Shown here: one piece after another, positions 16,775 through 25,646 of the stretch
Layout: each line of letters starts with the position of its first letter
Numbering within the stretch: position 1 is the first letter of the stretch
Assembly: GCF_900090325.1 (NCBI RefSeq)
Contig: NZ_FMHW01000002.1
Span: 1,612,001 to 1,676,000, forward strand
Source of the DNA: Micromonospora pallida
Lineage (GTDB): Bacteria; Actinomycetota; Actinomycetes; Mycobacteriales; Micromonosporaceae
DNA length: 64,000 bases
Direction: 5' to 3'
Notes under the pieces: generated by a model
The model's database searches: none
What the model was told of the DNA's origin: nothing
What the model saw: the letters and a program-made list of their open reading frames with translations, nothing else
Position numbers and translations under genes: made by a program

Positions 16775-16827
16775 GACGGCCAGCGTAGCGCCGGCTGACC
16801 GGTGTCCGGTGGCGGCGGGTGGTTACG

Positions 16828-16842
16828 CTGACCATCGGTCAG
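16828..16842. promoter_or_regulatory. candidate TetR operator
   Basis: CTGACC and GGTCAG flank ATC in the 109-base gap between the divergent TetR regulator and the ABC ATPase gene. Confidence 0.6.
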
Positions 16843-16843
16843 T

Positions 16844-16857
16844 ACAGTGTGCACTGT
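16844..16857. promoter_or_regulatory. second palindrome next to the TetR operator
   Basis: ACAGTG and CACTGT flank TG, one base after the first palindrome. The centres of the two are about 15 bases apart, so two dimers could bind side by side. Confidence 0.45.
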
Positions 16858-16883
16858 TCGGTTTGTGAACGACAGGAGGCGTC

Positions 16884-17804
16884 ATGGCCGTCATCTCGGT
16901 CAACGACCTGGTCAAGACCTTCGGCCGCACCCGGGCCCTGGACGGGCTCGACCTGCGCGTCGAGGCGGGGGAGGTGCATGGCTTCCTCGGTCCGAACGGC
17001 GCCGGCAAGTCCACCACCATCCGGGTCCTGCTCGGGCTGCTGCGGTGGGACTCCGGGGACGTACGACTGCTCGGCGGCGACCCGTGGCGGGACGCCGTCG
17101 CCCTGCACCGCCGGCTCGCGTACGTGCCCGGTGACGTCAACCTCTGGCCGAACCTCTCCGGCGGCGAGGCCATCGACCTGCTCGGCGCGCTGCGCGGCGG
17201 ACTCGACCGGCGGCGGCGCGACGAGCTGCTCCAGCGGTTCGACCTCGACCCCACGAAGAAGTGCCGCACCTATTCCAAGGGCAACCGGCAGAAGGTGGCG
17301 ATCGTCGCGGCGTTCGCCGCCGCCGCCGAGCTGTACGTGCTGGACGAGCCGACCTCCGGCCTGGACCCGCTGATGGAGGCGGTCTTCCAGGACGAGGTCC
17401 GGCGGATCAAGCGCGACGGCGGCACCGTGCTCCTCTCCAGTCACGTGCTCGCCGAGGTCGAGGCGCTCTGCGACCGGGTCAGCATCATCCGGGAGGGCCG
17501 CACCGTCGAGTCCGGCACCCTCGCCGAGCTGCGTCACCTCACCCGGCTGTCGGTCACCGTCGAGACCGCACGCCCGGTGACCGGGCTCGACCAGCTCGCC
17601 GGGACGCACGCGGTCGGTGAGGCCGACGGCCGGCTCCACCTGGAGGTCGACCCCGCGCACCTGGACGACCTGCTGGCCCACCTGGTCCGGTTCGGCGTAC
17701 GGTCGCTGATCAGCGCGCCGCCCACTCTCGAGGAGCTGTTCCTGGCCCACTACGGCAGCCGGGTCACTCCCCGCACCGCGACCACCTCGGCGGGGCAGCG
17801 GTGA
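16884..17804 (+). CDS. ABC exporter ATP-binding protein (tetronasin-resistance type)
   Basis: A 306-residue ATPase with Walker [11 protein letters not shown] (about 36-45), an unusual signature [16 protein letters not shown] in place of LSGGQ, Walker [15 protein letters not shown] and switch [13 protein letters not shown]. This signature variant is typical of exporters that carry polyketide or ionophore antibiotics. AGGAGG precedes the ATG. The stop overlaps the permease start by GTGA. It is divergent from the TetR/HTH fusion regulator, consistent with drug-inducible efflux. Confidence 0.92.
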   Translation: MAVISVNDLVKTFGRTRALDGLDLRVEAGEVHGFLGPNGAGKSTTIRVLLGLLRWDSGDVRLLGGDPWRDAVALHRRLAYVPGDVNLWPNLSGGEAIDLLGALRGGLDRRRRDELLQRFDLDPTKKCRTYSKGNRQKVAIVAAFAAAAELYVLDEPTSGLDPLMEAVFQDEVRRIKRDGGTVLLSSHVLAEVEALCDRVSIIREGRTVESGTLAELRHLTRLSVTVETARPVTGLDQLAGTHAVGEADGRLHLEVDPAHLDDLLAHLVRFGVRSLISAPPTLEELFLAHYGSRVTPRTATTSAGQR

Positions 17805-19426
17805 GCGCCCTCACCGGCACCGGCCACCTGGTCCGGCTGGTGCTGCGCAGAGACCGGATCAGGCTGGCGTTCTGGCTGGTCGGTACGCCACTGCTGACCG
17901 CCGCGCTGGCCGCCAGCGTCGCCGGCATCTACGCCGGGGAACGGGACCGGATCGGCTACGCCACGACCGCGGCGGCCAGCCTGGTCGCCCGCGCGTTCAA
18001 CGGGCCGGTCGGCGGGCCGAGCCTGGGCTCGGTGGTGTTCGCCGAGTCGTACCTGACCCTCGCCGTCCTCACCGCGCTGCTGAGCACCTTCGCCGTGGTC
18101 CGGCACACCCGGCAGAACGAGGAGACCGGCCGCGCCGAGCTGCTCGGCGCCGCTGTGCTCGGCCGGTACGCCTCGCTCACCGCCGCCCTGCTGGTCACCG
18201 TCGCGGCCAACCTGCTCACCGCCGCGCTGGTCGCCCTCGCCCTGGTCGGCGCGGGCCTGCCGGCCGGCGGGTCGGTCGCCACCGCCGCCGCGGTCGCCAC
18301 CGTCGGGATCTCCTTCGCGGCGGTCGCCGCGGTGACCGCCCAGCTCTCCGGCACCTCCCGGGGCGCGAACGCGCTCGCCGCGGCGGTCGTCGGGGTGGCG
18401 TTCGCGCTCCGCGCCGCCGGTGACGTGTTCGGCGACATCACGCCCGACGGACTGCGTGTGGTCAGCGCCTGGCCGGCGTGGCTCTCCCCGCTCGGCTGGG
18501 CGACCCAGATCCGCCCGTACGACCACGAGCGCTGGTGGGTGCTCCTCCTGCCCGCCGCGCTGCTGGCTGTGGCGGCGCTGGCCGCGTACCTGCTGACGAA
18601 CCGGCGGGACCTCGGGGCCGGCCTGCTCGCCATCCGGCGCGGCCCGGCCGTGGCGCCCCGGGGCCTGCTCAGCCCGTTCGGCCTGGCCTGGCGGTTGCAA
18701 CGCGCCGCCCTGCTCGGCTGGGCGGTCGGGGTCGCCGTGCTCGGCTTCGCCATGGGGCTCGCCGCCGACGAGGTTCAGAACATGATCGGGGAGAACGCCG
18801 CAGCGGCCGAGGCGATCGGTCAGCTCGGCGGCGGGGCGAACCTGGTCGACGCGTACCTGACCGCGATGCTCGGGATCTTCGCGCTGACCATCGGCGCGTA
18901 CGTCGTCCAGTCGGTGCTGCGCACCCGCACCGAGGAGACCGACGGCACCCTGGAGGCGCTGCTGGCCACCCCCGTCGGCCGGCCCCGCTGGCTGGCCGGC
19001 CACCTGGCCACCACGGTGCTCGGCGCGACCGGCCTGATGGTCCTGGCCGGGGTCAGCACCGGAGCCGGGTACGCCACGGTCGCCGGCGACCCGGTCGGCC
19101 GGATCGGTGAGCTGACCGGCGCGGCCCTGGTCCGGGTGCCGGCGCTGCTGGTGCTGGCCGGGGTGGTGGTGCTGTTCTTCGGGCTGCTGCCCCGCGCGGC
19201 GGTGCCGCTGTCCTGGGCGACGTTGATCGTGTTCCTGCTGCTCGGGCAGCTCGGGGCGGTGCTGGAGCTGCCGCAGGTGATGCTCGACCTCTCGCCGTAC
19301 ACGCACGTGCCGGCGCTGCCGGCGACGGACCTGACGGTGTTGCCACTGGCCGTGCTGACCGGGATCGCGGTGCTGCTGCTCGCCGCCGGCCTGGCCGGGT
19401 TCCGCCGCCGCGACCTCACCGGCTGA
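17801..19426 (+). CDS. ABC exporter permease (tetronasin-type, polyketide antibiotic exporter family)
   Basis: A 541-residue membrane protein with two homologous halves and about twelve hydrophobic segments. Family features are [17 protein letters not shown] at the N-terminus, [22 protein letters not shown] in the first half and [25 protein letters not shown] in the second, matching the internal duplication of TnrB3-like exporters. The GTG start overlaps the ATPase stop. The substrate is unknown, probably a hydrophobic antibiotic or lipid. Confidence 0.9.
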   Translation: MSALTGTGHLVRLVLRRDRIRLAFWLVGTPLLTAALAASVAGIYAGERDRIGYATTAAASLVARAFNGPVGGPSLGSVVFAESYLTLAVLTALLSTFAVVRHTRQNEETGRAELLGAAVLGRYASLTAALLVTVAANLLTAALVALALVGAGLPAGGSVATAAAVATVGISFAAVAAVTAQLSGTSRGANALAAAVVGVAFALRAAGDVFGDITPDGLRVVSAWPAWLSPLGWATQIRPYDHERWWVLLLPAALLAVAALAAYLLTNRRDLGAGLLAIRRGPAVAPRGLLSPFGLAWRLQRAALLGWAVGVAVLGFAMGLAADEVQNMIGENAAAAEAIGQLGGGANLVDAYLTAMLGIFALTIGAYVVQSVLRTRTEETDGTLEALLATPVGRPRWLAGHLATTVLGATGLMVLAGVSTGAGYATVAGDPVGRIGELTGAALVRVPALLVLAGVVVLFFGLLPRAAVPLSWATLIVFLLLGQLGAVLELPQVMLDLSPYTHVPALPATDLTVLPLAVLTGIAVLLLAAGLAGFRRRDLTG

Positions 19427-19487
19427 CCCGGAGGGTCGCCGAGCTGGCCCGGACCGAGCCGGGGATCGAGGGCTCACCGGCCGACCA

Positions 19488-19517
19488 GGCCCTGCCGGAG
19501 ACCTCTCCGGCAGGGCC
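19488..19517. terminator. bidirectional hairpin terminator
   Basis: GGCCCTGCCGGAG and CTCCGGCAGGGCC pair perfectly over 13 bases with loop ACCT, between the convergent exporter permease and HD hydrolase genes. Confidence 0.75.
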
Positions 19518-19522
19518 GTCGG

Positions 19523-20254
19523 TCAGTGGGTGTGGGCCGGGTCGTCGAGGATCGCCCGGAACCGTTCCTCGGCCAGGTCGAGCTGGGCGAAGATGTGCTC
19601 CTTGACCTCGGGCGTGAGCGGGGTGTCCGGCCGGGCGACCAACTCCCGCAGTACCGGCACCAGCGGCCGGTACTTGCGGGCCGACGAGGTCACCTTCGGC
19701 CCGACGGTGTGGATCACCCCGACGCCGTTGTCGGTGAAGTCGGAGATCTTGATGACCCGCGCCCACGGGTCCCGGTCGAGGCTGGCCGCGACGTGTTCCC
19801 GGTACTGGACGTGCCGGTCGCGGTCCGGGTCCCAGGCCGGGTTGGTGACCGCCGCGACGAGCTGGGCGACCCGGGGGCCGAACCGATCGGCGAGCGCGGC
19901 GAGCGCGGCCGGCACCGGGTCCGCGGCCTCGGGGAGGTCCCCGGCCAGCTCGACCGGGTGGTCCTCCACCGCGTCGTGCAGCAGACCCGCGACGATCACG
20001 TCGACGTCACGGACCTGGTAGTGGTGCATCAGCCGGATCGCCACCCGCAACAGGTGGTTCAGGTACGGCTCGCGTACCCGCCGGTCGTCGCGGTGCAGGT
20101 CGGCGGCGAGGTCGAGGGCCTCGGTCAGGCGTCGCCGCGCGTCGGCGTCGAACGCGCCGATCTCCAGCCGGAAGCGGGCCAGCAGGCCGGGCTCCCCGTG
20201 GATCTCCGTGATCGCGTGCATCGGCATCGTGCCCAGGTACGAGGGGAAATCCAT
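19523..20254 (-). CDS. HD domain phosphohydrolase, RelA/SpoT-like
   Basis: A 243-residue protein with the HD set of the RelA/SpoT hydrolase branch: His67 in EPYLNHLLRVA, His93-Asp94 in LLHDAVED, and the distal Asp in KISDFTDN (compare KLADRLHN in SpoT). Such domains hydrolyse (p)ppGpp or related nucleotides using Mn2+. There is no synthetase, TGS or ACT domain, so it resembles a small alarmone hydrolase; the actual substrate is inferred. The ATG follows the hexamer TATAAG after 6 bases with no Shine-Dalgarno sequence, so translation is probably leaderless, and the gene has its own promoter although the STAND gene is 45 bases upstream. Confidence 0.8.
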   Translation of the reverse strand: MDFPSYLGTMPMHAITEIHGEPGLLARFRLEIGAFDADARRRLTEALDLAADLHRDDRRVREPYLNHLLRVAIRLMHHYQVRDVDVIVAGLLHDAVEDHPVELAGDLPEAADPVPAALAALADRFGPRVAQLVAAVTNPAWDPDRDRHVQYREHVAASLDRDPWARVIKISDFTDNGVGVIHTVGPKVTSSARKYRPLVPVLRELVARPDTPLTPEVKEHIFAQLDLAEERFRAILDDPAHTH

Positions 20255-20276
20255 GGATCACTTATAGCGGATCACT
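20255..20276 (-). promoter_or_regulatory. leaderless promoter of the HD gene flanked by direct repeats
   Basis: On the reverse strand AGTGATCC (20276-20269) and AGTGATCC (20262-20255) flank GCTATA, giving the -10 hexamer TATAAG 6 bases before the ATG. A protein bound to the repeats would cover the -10 and the start codon. Confidence 0.5.
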
Positions 20277-20299
20277 GGCGGTACACACCGTCCAGACCG

Positions 20300-23200
20300 T
20301 CAGCGGCGCCACTCCGGTAGCTGCCGTTGGGACATGTGCCGCCAGAACTGACGTAGCTGCGAGCGGGACACGTTCTGCCAGGGCGCCCGCGCGCTGAGCA
20401 GGTACCACGGTGAGGTGAGGTCCGCCTGCCGCGCACAGAAGTTCTGGTCCAGCTCGTGCGGCTGCGGTTCACCTTCGGCCGGCAGGGGGCAGAGCCGGAA
20501 CGGGCAGTCGTCCAGACAGGTGGCCCCCGGAGAGCAGGACTCCGAGGTCGCCAACGTGCGGTCGGGGCGCAGTGGGCGGCGGTCGTTGGTCAGGCAGGGC
20601 GGCAGATCGGCGCGGTCCGCGCGGGTCAGCCGGTCCTCCCGGTCGATGAGCAGGTCCCCCCGGTCGGCGAGGTTCAGCAGCAGCATGACGTCGGCCAGCA
20701 GGCGCTGGGCGTGCGGGGTGAGGACACTCCAGCCGCTCGAGTCGGGAATCCACAGGGACTGTTCCCGGCGGACCTCCGCCACCTTGCTGCTCGATCCGAC
20801 CCGGCTGGAGGTCTCCCGTTCGTCGACCCAGCAGTACCGTTCCGGACGGCGGCTGAGCAGGGCGCGCACGCAGAGTCGACCGGCCTCCGTCAGGAAGGGG
20901 TGCGTCCGACCCGGCGTCCGTCCCCGCACCGCCTGGCCGGCGATCCGCAACCAGTGCCGCACCAGGCCGTACGGGTTCGCGCCGGGTTCCCGGCGGGGCA
21001 GCGGCTCGGCCGGGTCGAATGGCAGGGAGAAGAGCGTGAGCGCCTGGAGCAGCACCAGTTGGCTGTACCAGAATCGGGAGTGGGCCAATGCCCGCTCCGC
21101 CTTCTCGACGAGGAAGCTGCGGTGGGACGGGGTGCGACCGACCAGGGGACGGCGGATGTTCGCGGCCAGCCGGAAACCCTGGGCCAACGCGATTTCCGAG
21201 GTGATCGGGACATGGCTCTCCGGGCGAGCGGGGTGGTACGCCTCCAGTGCGCGTAGCCACTCCCGCAGATCGCCTCCCACCTGCGTGATCTCCGTGGTCG
21301 GCCCGAGCGGAGTCTCGTCGGTGTCCTGGTGGGCGGACTGGTAGAGCAACGGCAGAATCCAGCCCCGCAACTGCTGCTCCCAGTACGCGAGATGTTCCGC
21401 CCGGCGGTCGGCGGTGGCACTGCGCCCCATCTCACGGGGCCCGACGCCGCCCACCTCGCGCAGGCAACGCACCGCCGTCCGGCCACCCAGGCCGATCTCC
21501 CGGGCCGCGGCGAGCCGGACCCGGTACGAGCCCTCCCGGCTGGCCAGTCGGAAGAAGGCAGCGTAGTCGGGTTCGAGATCGACGTCGTCGGCCCGGCCAC
21601 CCCGTTCCGGCCGGGGCGTCCGTGACCGGTCGACGATCAGTCGCGCGGCGTCCCCGATCCGGCGGACGAGCTGGAGCCTGGCCTGGTTGGCCGGCCGGTT
21701 GGGAACGTACCCCGCGCCAGTACCCTCCCACCGTTCTTCGATCTCCCGGACCAGGTCGGCGTGCACCGGCCGGCGGGCACTGGTGTCGATCTCCACTGCC
21801 GTGGCGTACAACTCGAAGCGCCAGCAGAGGTCCTGCTCCGAGTTCGCCTTCTCCCGCAGGTGCCGCACCAGCCGGGCGACCGGCTCCTGGCGCTGGGTGA
21901 TCGGGAGACGCTCGGTCAGGGGCGGTCGTTCGCTCCGCCCGGCGGCCAGGTGTCGGGAGAGAAGGGTCAACGCGATCAGCGCCTCCGGGTTGCGTCGTGA
22001 CGTGATCAGGCGGCCCAGCAACCGGTCCAGCAGTTTCGGGTCGGTGAGGTACCGCATGCCCAGGTATGCCTGGACGACGCCGTGCAGGAACTGGGCCTCG
22101 GTCCGGCGGACGTCCACGATCGACCACTCCGCGCCTTCGACGAAGGCGTGCGTGATGTGGTCCAGGGCGTTGGACCGGATGCGGTCGCCGAGTCGGTCGT
22201 GCAGCGTCTCCAGGATCGCCCACTGCTCTGCGCAGTGGTACCGCGTCATGTCCTGGTATTCGAGGTGGCTGGTCCCGCGTACCAGGGCGAGGCACGCGAA
22301 GGCGGACAGCACCTCCAGGGTGGCTGCCCGGTCGTCGCGGCCCCGGCTGACGTCCCGTTTGAGGGTGCCGTCGAGCAGGGCGGCCCGCCAGGCGTCGAGC
22401 AACCGCCACCGGGCTTCGTACCGGTCCATGGGCCGTACCACCCCGCCGGTCTCGGTCCGGGACAACTGCGGCAACCGGTCGCACCGGTGCAGGGCGCGGA
22501 TGACGGTCAGGAAGAACGGGGAGTCGGTCACGTCCGCTGCCTTGACCAGCGCGGCGATCCCCGCCCAGGAGGAGCGCATCACCTCCGCCGTGCCGTCGAG
22601 CCCGTGCTCCAGAGCGGCTCCCTCGCCGAGCGGCTCCAACCCGACCAGGATCGCCCGCATGCCACGTAACGGGTCGTACGGGCGGGAGGTCACGATCAGC
22701 GGTAGCCGTGCCTCGGCGGCCTGGCTGATCGCCTCCCGCAGGACGTTCTCCTCGCTCTGTTCCTCGTCCCGTCCGAACGGCTCGTGCAGTCCGTCGGCGA
22801 GTACCGCGATCCGGTTGCTCATCCGCAGGTGCCGCCAGATCCGCATTCCGGAACCGTCGCTGAACAGCTTGGCGTCCACCAGTTCCTGGAACCGCTGTCT
22901 GGCGAGTTCCTCGAAGGCGAGTTCTGCGGCGAGCCGGGCGTCGCGCATCCGCACCGGCACCGGCACGATTCCGCGGCGCGCGAGCTGTCGGGTCAACTCG
23001 ACGACGATGGCGGTCTTCCCGGTGCCCACCCCACCGACGAGCACGACAGGGCAGCGCACCTGCGGGTCCCGGATCCGTTCGATGAGCACCTCGCAGAGCT
23101 CGTCGCGGCCGACGACCCGGTCGACGCTGGGGTCGGCGGTCGCCACCAGAGCGGTGGCCGACGCCTGGGCCCGCTGGTTGTACCAGCGGTGGACTCGTCG

Positions 23201-23608
23201 CTTGTTCAGCACGTAGAACAGGGCCAGACCGAGCGCGGCGGCGACGAGCGGCTGGAAGAACCGGGTGAGAGTGGTGCAGGGCGCCCGCCGTTCCCCGGCG
23301 CAGGGAGTCCAGAGGGTCGGCAGGCGCTCGCTGAGCCACCGGCGTCCCTCGGCCGGAAAGAGCAGTTGGTAGAGGGGGTCGAGGACCTGGACGACGAGGC
23401 AGACGGCGACGACGAGCATGACGATCGCGGCCAGCGCGCTCCACCAGCGGTGCCGGGGCCACCTGCGGGAGCGGGTCGGCAGACCGTCGGCGCGGACGCG
23501 CTGCCAGTGCTGCTCCTCGCTACTGACCCGGGTTTCTACCGTGCGGGCCAGCTTCGCCAACGAGATCCGTGGACTCCACAGGCGCCGGCGCCAGAGCGGA
23601 CCGCGCAT
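20300..23608 (-). CDS. large membrane-anchored STAND/NACHT-type P-loop NTPase
   Basis: A 1102-residue protein. A basic N-terminus is followed by two membrane helices (about 57-76 and 117-134) that bracket a short external loop with two Cys. A P-loop VGGVGTGKTA (191-200), Walker B region NRIAVLADGLHEP (265-277) and VTSRP (306-310) mark a NACHT-like ATPase. The remaining 700 residues are helical without a recognised catalytic domain. A Cys cluster near the C-terminus (CSPGATCLDDCPFRLCP, then NFCARQ) could bind metal. STAND proteins switch from monomer to oligomer on sensing a trigger and often act in defence or signalling; no effector domain is obvious here. The start is ATG after a GGGGG-rich stretch. 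Confidence 0.7.
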   Translation of the reverse strand: MRGPLWRRRLWSPRISLAKLARTVETRVSSEEQHWQRVRADGLPTRSRRWPRHRWWSALAAIVMLVVAVCLVVQVLDPLYQLLFPAEGRRWLSERLPTLWTPCAGERRAPCTTLTRFFQPLVAAALGLALFYVLNKRRVHRWYNQRAQASATALVATADPSVDRVVGRDELCEVLIERIRDPQVRCPVVLVGGVGTGKTAIVVELTRQLARRGIVPVPVRMRDARLAAELAFEELARQRFQELVDAKLFSDGSGMRIWRHLRMSNRIAVLADGLHEPFGRDEEQSEENVLREAISQAAEARLPLIVTSRPYDPLRGMRAILVGLEPLGEGAALEHGLDGTAEVMRSSWAGIAALVKAADVTDSPFFLTVIRALHRCDRLPQLSRTETGGVVRPMDRYEARWRLLDAWRAALLDGTLKRDVSRGRDDRAATLEVLSAFACLALVRGTSHLEYQDMTRYHCAEQWAILETLHDRLGDRIRSNALDHITHAFVEGAEWSIVDVRRTEAQFLHGVVQAYLGMRYLTDPKLLDRLLGRLITSRRNPEALIALTLLSRHLAAGRSERPPLTERLPITQRQEPVARLVRHLREKANSEQDLCWRFELYATAVEIDTSARRPVHADLVREIEERWEGTGAGYVPNRPANQARLQLVRRIGDAARLIVDRSRTPRPERGGRADDVDLEPDYAAFFRLASREGSYRVRLAAAREIGLGGRTAVRCLREVGGVGPREMGRSATADRRAEHLAYWEQQLRGWILPLLYQSAHQDTDETPLGPTTEITQVGGDLREWLRALEAYHPARPESHVPITSEIALAQGFRLAANIRRPLVGRTPSHRSFLVEKAERALAHSRFWYSQLVLLQALTLFSLPFDPAEPLPRREPGANPYGLVRHWLRIAGQAVRGRTPGRTHPFLTEAGRLCVRALLSRRPERYCWVDERETSSRVGSSSKVAEVRREQSLWIPDSSGWSVLTPHAQRLLADVMLLLNLADRGDLLIDREDRLTRADRADLPPCLTNDRRPLRPDRTLATSESCSPGATCLDDCPFRLCPLPAEGEPQPHELDQNFCARQADLTSPWYLLSARAPWQNVSRSQLRQFWRHMSQRQLPEWRR

Positions 23609-23681
23609 GCCCCGTACCCCCGTCAGTCGCGGCGAGCGGCTGGTGAGATCTCGTCACGTACCAGTCAGGGTGAGGGTAGCG

Positions 23682-23758
23682 CCGGCCAACCCGACTCTTG
23701 GTATGGAATGGCGGAAACAGCACCAGCCCGGACATCGGCCGGGCATCGGGTTGGCCGG
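23682..23758. repeat. branched inverted repeat
   Basis: CCGGCCAACCCGA (23682-23694) and TCGGGTTGGCCGG (23746-23758) pair perfectly. Inside, GCCCGG/CCGGGC forms a second hairpin, so the unit can fold as a nested or cruciform structure. Confidence 0.6.
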
Positions 23759-23786
23759 GTTCCGTCCGGCAGGCATCGGTCTGACG

Positions 23787-23833
23787 CCGGCCACCGCCGC
23801 CCGGTCCCCTCCGCCGGGCGGTGGTGGCCGGCG
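23787..23833. repeat. 19-base hairpin, terminator-like or structured RNA
   Basis: Positions 23787-23805 and 23815-23833 pair over 19 bases with one mismatch or G-U and a 9-base loop. It lies between divergent genes, where no transcript is expected to end. Confidence 0.6.
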
Positions 23834-23916
23834 GGTCACACCGGCGCGGGGCAGGCCGAACGCTGCGGCGAGGTCCCCGATGCCACCACCGCGTGCCGCC
23901 CGCCCATACCCCCGCC

Positions 23917-23934
23917 CTTCTACAGGTGTAGAAG
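23917..23934. promoter_or_regulatory. TetR autoregulatory operator
   Basis: CTTCTAC and GTAGAAG flank AGGT, 38 bases upstream of the TetR start. The dyad is perfect and lies in the only AT-rich patch of the intergenic region. Confidence 0.65.
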
Positions 23935-23972
23935 TTCATACTACGGCGACGAACGACCGGTGGGGGAGCAGG

Positions 23973-24602
23973 GTGGCAAGTCGGGCAAAACGGGTGGAGC
24001 TGCTGGCGGACGCGGCCATCGGGTTGATCGCCGAACAGGGAATGCGGGGGCTGACGCACCGCGCGGTCGACGCCCGCGCCGAGGTGCCGACCGGCACCAC
24101 CTCGGCGTACCTGCGGACCCGCCGGGCCCTGGTGGAGGCGGTGGTGGAGCGCCTCATCGACTTGAGCCGCACCGACCTCGACGCCGGCCTGCTGCCGGTC
24201 GGCCCGCCGCCCGCCGGCCCGCTGCCCCCGCTCACCCCGGCCGACCTCGACCGGCTCGCCGCCGGCATCGCCACCGTGCTCGACACCTGGCTCACCACCG
24301 GCCGCGCCCGGGTCCTGGCCCGGTACGCCTGTCAGCTGGAGGCGACCCACCACCACGAGCTGCGCCGGATCCTCGTGCACGGCACGCCCCTGCGGGAGCA
24401 GGCCAGAGGTCTGCTCGCCCGGGCCGGGGCCACCGACCCACACCGGCAGGGCGACCAGTTCGTCGCCTTCGTCGACGGGCTGCTCTTCGACCGCCTGGTC
24501 GGCTCGGGCAGCCTGAGCGCACCGACCCCGGGCACCGAGGCGAACCGGGCCGACCTGCGCGACGCCATCCGGATCCTGCTGCGCGCGCTGACTGGCCGCT
24601 GA
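23973..24602 (+). CDS. TetR family transcriptional regulator
   Basis: A 209-residue regulator. The HTH spans about residues 6-52 (RVELLADAAIGLIAEQGMRGLTHRAVDARAEVPTGTTSAYLRTRRALVEAV), a form seen in TetR_C group regulators with EAQGVPTGT-like recognition helices. The ligand domain follows a Pro-rich linker (PVGPPPAGPLPPLTPADLD). The GTG start has GGGGGAG just upstream; longer in-frame starts run through the operator and hairpins. No obvious target other than itself or the divergent STAND gene. Confidence 0.88.
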   Translation: MASRAKRVELLADAAIGLIAEQGMRGLTHRAVDARAEVPTGTTSAYLRTRRALVEAVVERLIDLSRTDLDAGLLPVGPPPAGPLPPLTPADLDRLAAGIATVLDTWLTTGRARVLARYACQLEATHHHELRRILVHGTPLREQARGLLARAGATDPHRQGDQFVAFVDGLLFDRLVGSGSLSAPTPGTEANRADLRDAIRILLRALTGR

Positions 24603-24663
24603 CCGGCGGGGCCGCGCCCGGCGCTCGGACTAGGCTTGCCGCGTGCCCGGAGAGAGGAACTCG

Positions 24664-25557
24664 ATGTCCGCGCCCCAGCCCGCCGACCTGCGGGCCGACT
24701 GCGGCCGCTGCTTCGGGATCTGCTGCGTGGTGCCGGCCTTCGCCGCCTCGGCGGACTTCGCCATCGACAAGCCGGCCGGTACGCCGTGCCCGAACCTCGG
24801 TGACGACTTCCGCTGCGGCATCCACGACCGACTCCGCGAACGGGGCTTTCCCGGCTGCACGGTCTTCGACTGCTTCGGGGCGGGGCAGCAGGTCGCCCAG
24901 GTCACCTTCGGCGGCCGGGACTGGCGTGGCCATCCCGAGCTGGTCGAGCCGATGCGGGCGGTCTTCCCGGTCATGCGGGCCCTGCACGAGCTGCTCTGGT
25001 ACGTCACCGAGGCGGCCGCGCTGCGTCCCGGCGCGCCGCTGGACGAGGAACTGAACCGGGCCGGGGACGCGCTACGGGCCCTGACCCGGGGCAGCCCGGA
25101 CGAGCTGCGTGCGCTGGACGTGGACGCGCTGCGTGGCGAGGTCAACCCGGTGCTGTCCCGCGCCGCCGAGCGGGTCCGGTCCCGGGACGGCCGGGCCGGG
25201 CTCGACCGCCGGGGAGCGGACCTCGTCGGGGCCGACCTGCGCCGGGTGGACCTGCGGGCGGCGAACCTGCGGGGGGCGTACCTGATCGGCGCGGACCTGC
25301 GCGACGCGGACCTGCACCTGGCCGACCTGACCGGGGCCGACCTACGTGGTGCCGACCTGCGTGGCGCGGATCTGCGCGGAGCGCTCTTCCTCACCCGCGC
25401 CCAGCTCGACGCCGCCCGGGGCGACCACCGCACGAGGGTGTCGGCGTCGGTCGGTCGTCCGGCGCACTGGTCGCTGCCGGTGACGCCGGTGCCCCGGCGG
25501 ACCGGGCCCGGCCCGGCCGGCGTGGCGTCCGGCCGGCGGCGGGACCGGCGCGGCTGA
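24664..25557 (+). CDS. pentapeptide-repeat protein with an N-terminal Cys-rich domain
   Basis: A 297-residue protein in two parts. Residues 1-80 contain a cysteine set ([32 protein letters not shown]) resembling CxxCxxCC metal-binding YkgJ-like modules. Residues 175-240 form about 13 pentapeptides of A(D/N)L(R/x)x type, which build a right-handed square beta-helix. I use the ATG at 24664 with GAGAGGAA upstream. A GTG at 24643, six bases after TAGGCT, would be a leaderless alternative adding seven residues. The function is unknown; a gyrase-protecting role as in Qnr/MfpA is possible but the helix is short. Confidence 0.8.
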   Translation: MSAPQPADLRADCGRCFGICCVVPAFAASADFAIDKPAGTPCPNLGDDFRCGIHDRLRERGFPGCTVFDCFGAGQQVAQVTFGGRDWRGHPELVEPMRAVFPVMRALHELLWYVTEAAALRPGAPLDEELNRAGDALRALTRGSPDELRALDVDALRGEVNPVLSRAAERVRSRDGRAGLDRRGADLVGADLRRVDLRAANLRGAYLIGADLRDADLHLADLTGADLRGADLRGADLRGALFLTRAQLDAARGDHRTRVSASVGRPAHWSLPVTPVPRRTGPGPAGVASGRRRDRRG

Positions 25558-25623
25558 CGACACCGGCACCGGTGCGGGGCGCCAGACACGTCACACCAGG
25601 GCTGTGAGCTGCGTCTCCGCTAA

Positions 25624-25646
25624 TTTCCTATTGACCCTATAGGAAA
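25624..25646. promoter_or_regulatory. operator palindrome over the -35 box
   Basis: TTTCCTAT and ATAGGAAA are perfect inverted arms with a 7-base spacer that contains most of the -35 element of the downstream operon. Confidence 0.7.

Larger units (their letters stand above)
23609..23972. other. 364-base divergent intergenic region with stacked inverted repeats
   Basis: No gene is apparent between the STAND gene and the forward TetR gene. The region has a 13-base inverted repeat (23682-23694/23746-23758) enclosing a smaller hairpin, a near-perfect 19-base hairpin (23787-23833), and a TetR-type palindrome close to the regulator start. Confidence 0.6.

Noticed and set aside
23418..23972. N-terminal extension of the forward TetR gene
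   Set aside because: The frame stays open upstream but runs through the operator palindrome and the start of the STAND gene. The GTG at 23973 has a ribosome site and gives a normal TetR N-terminus.
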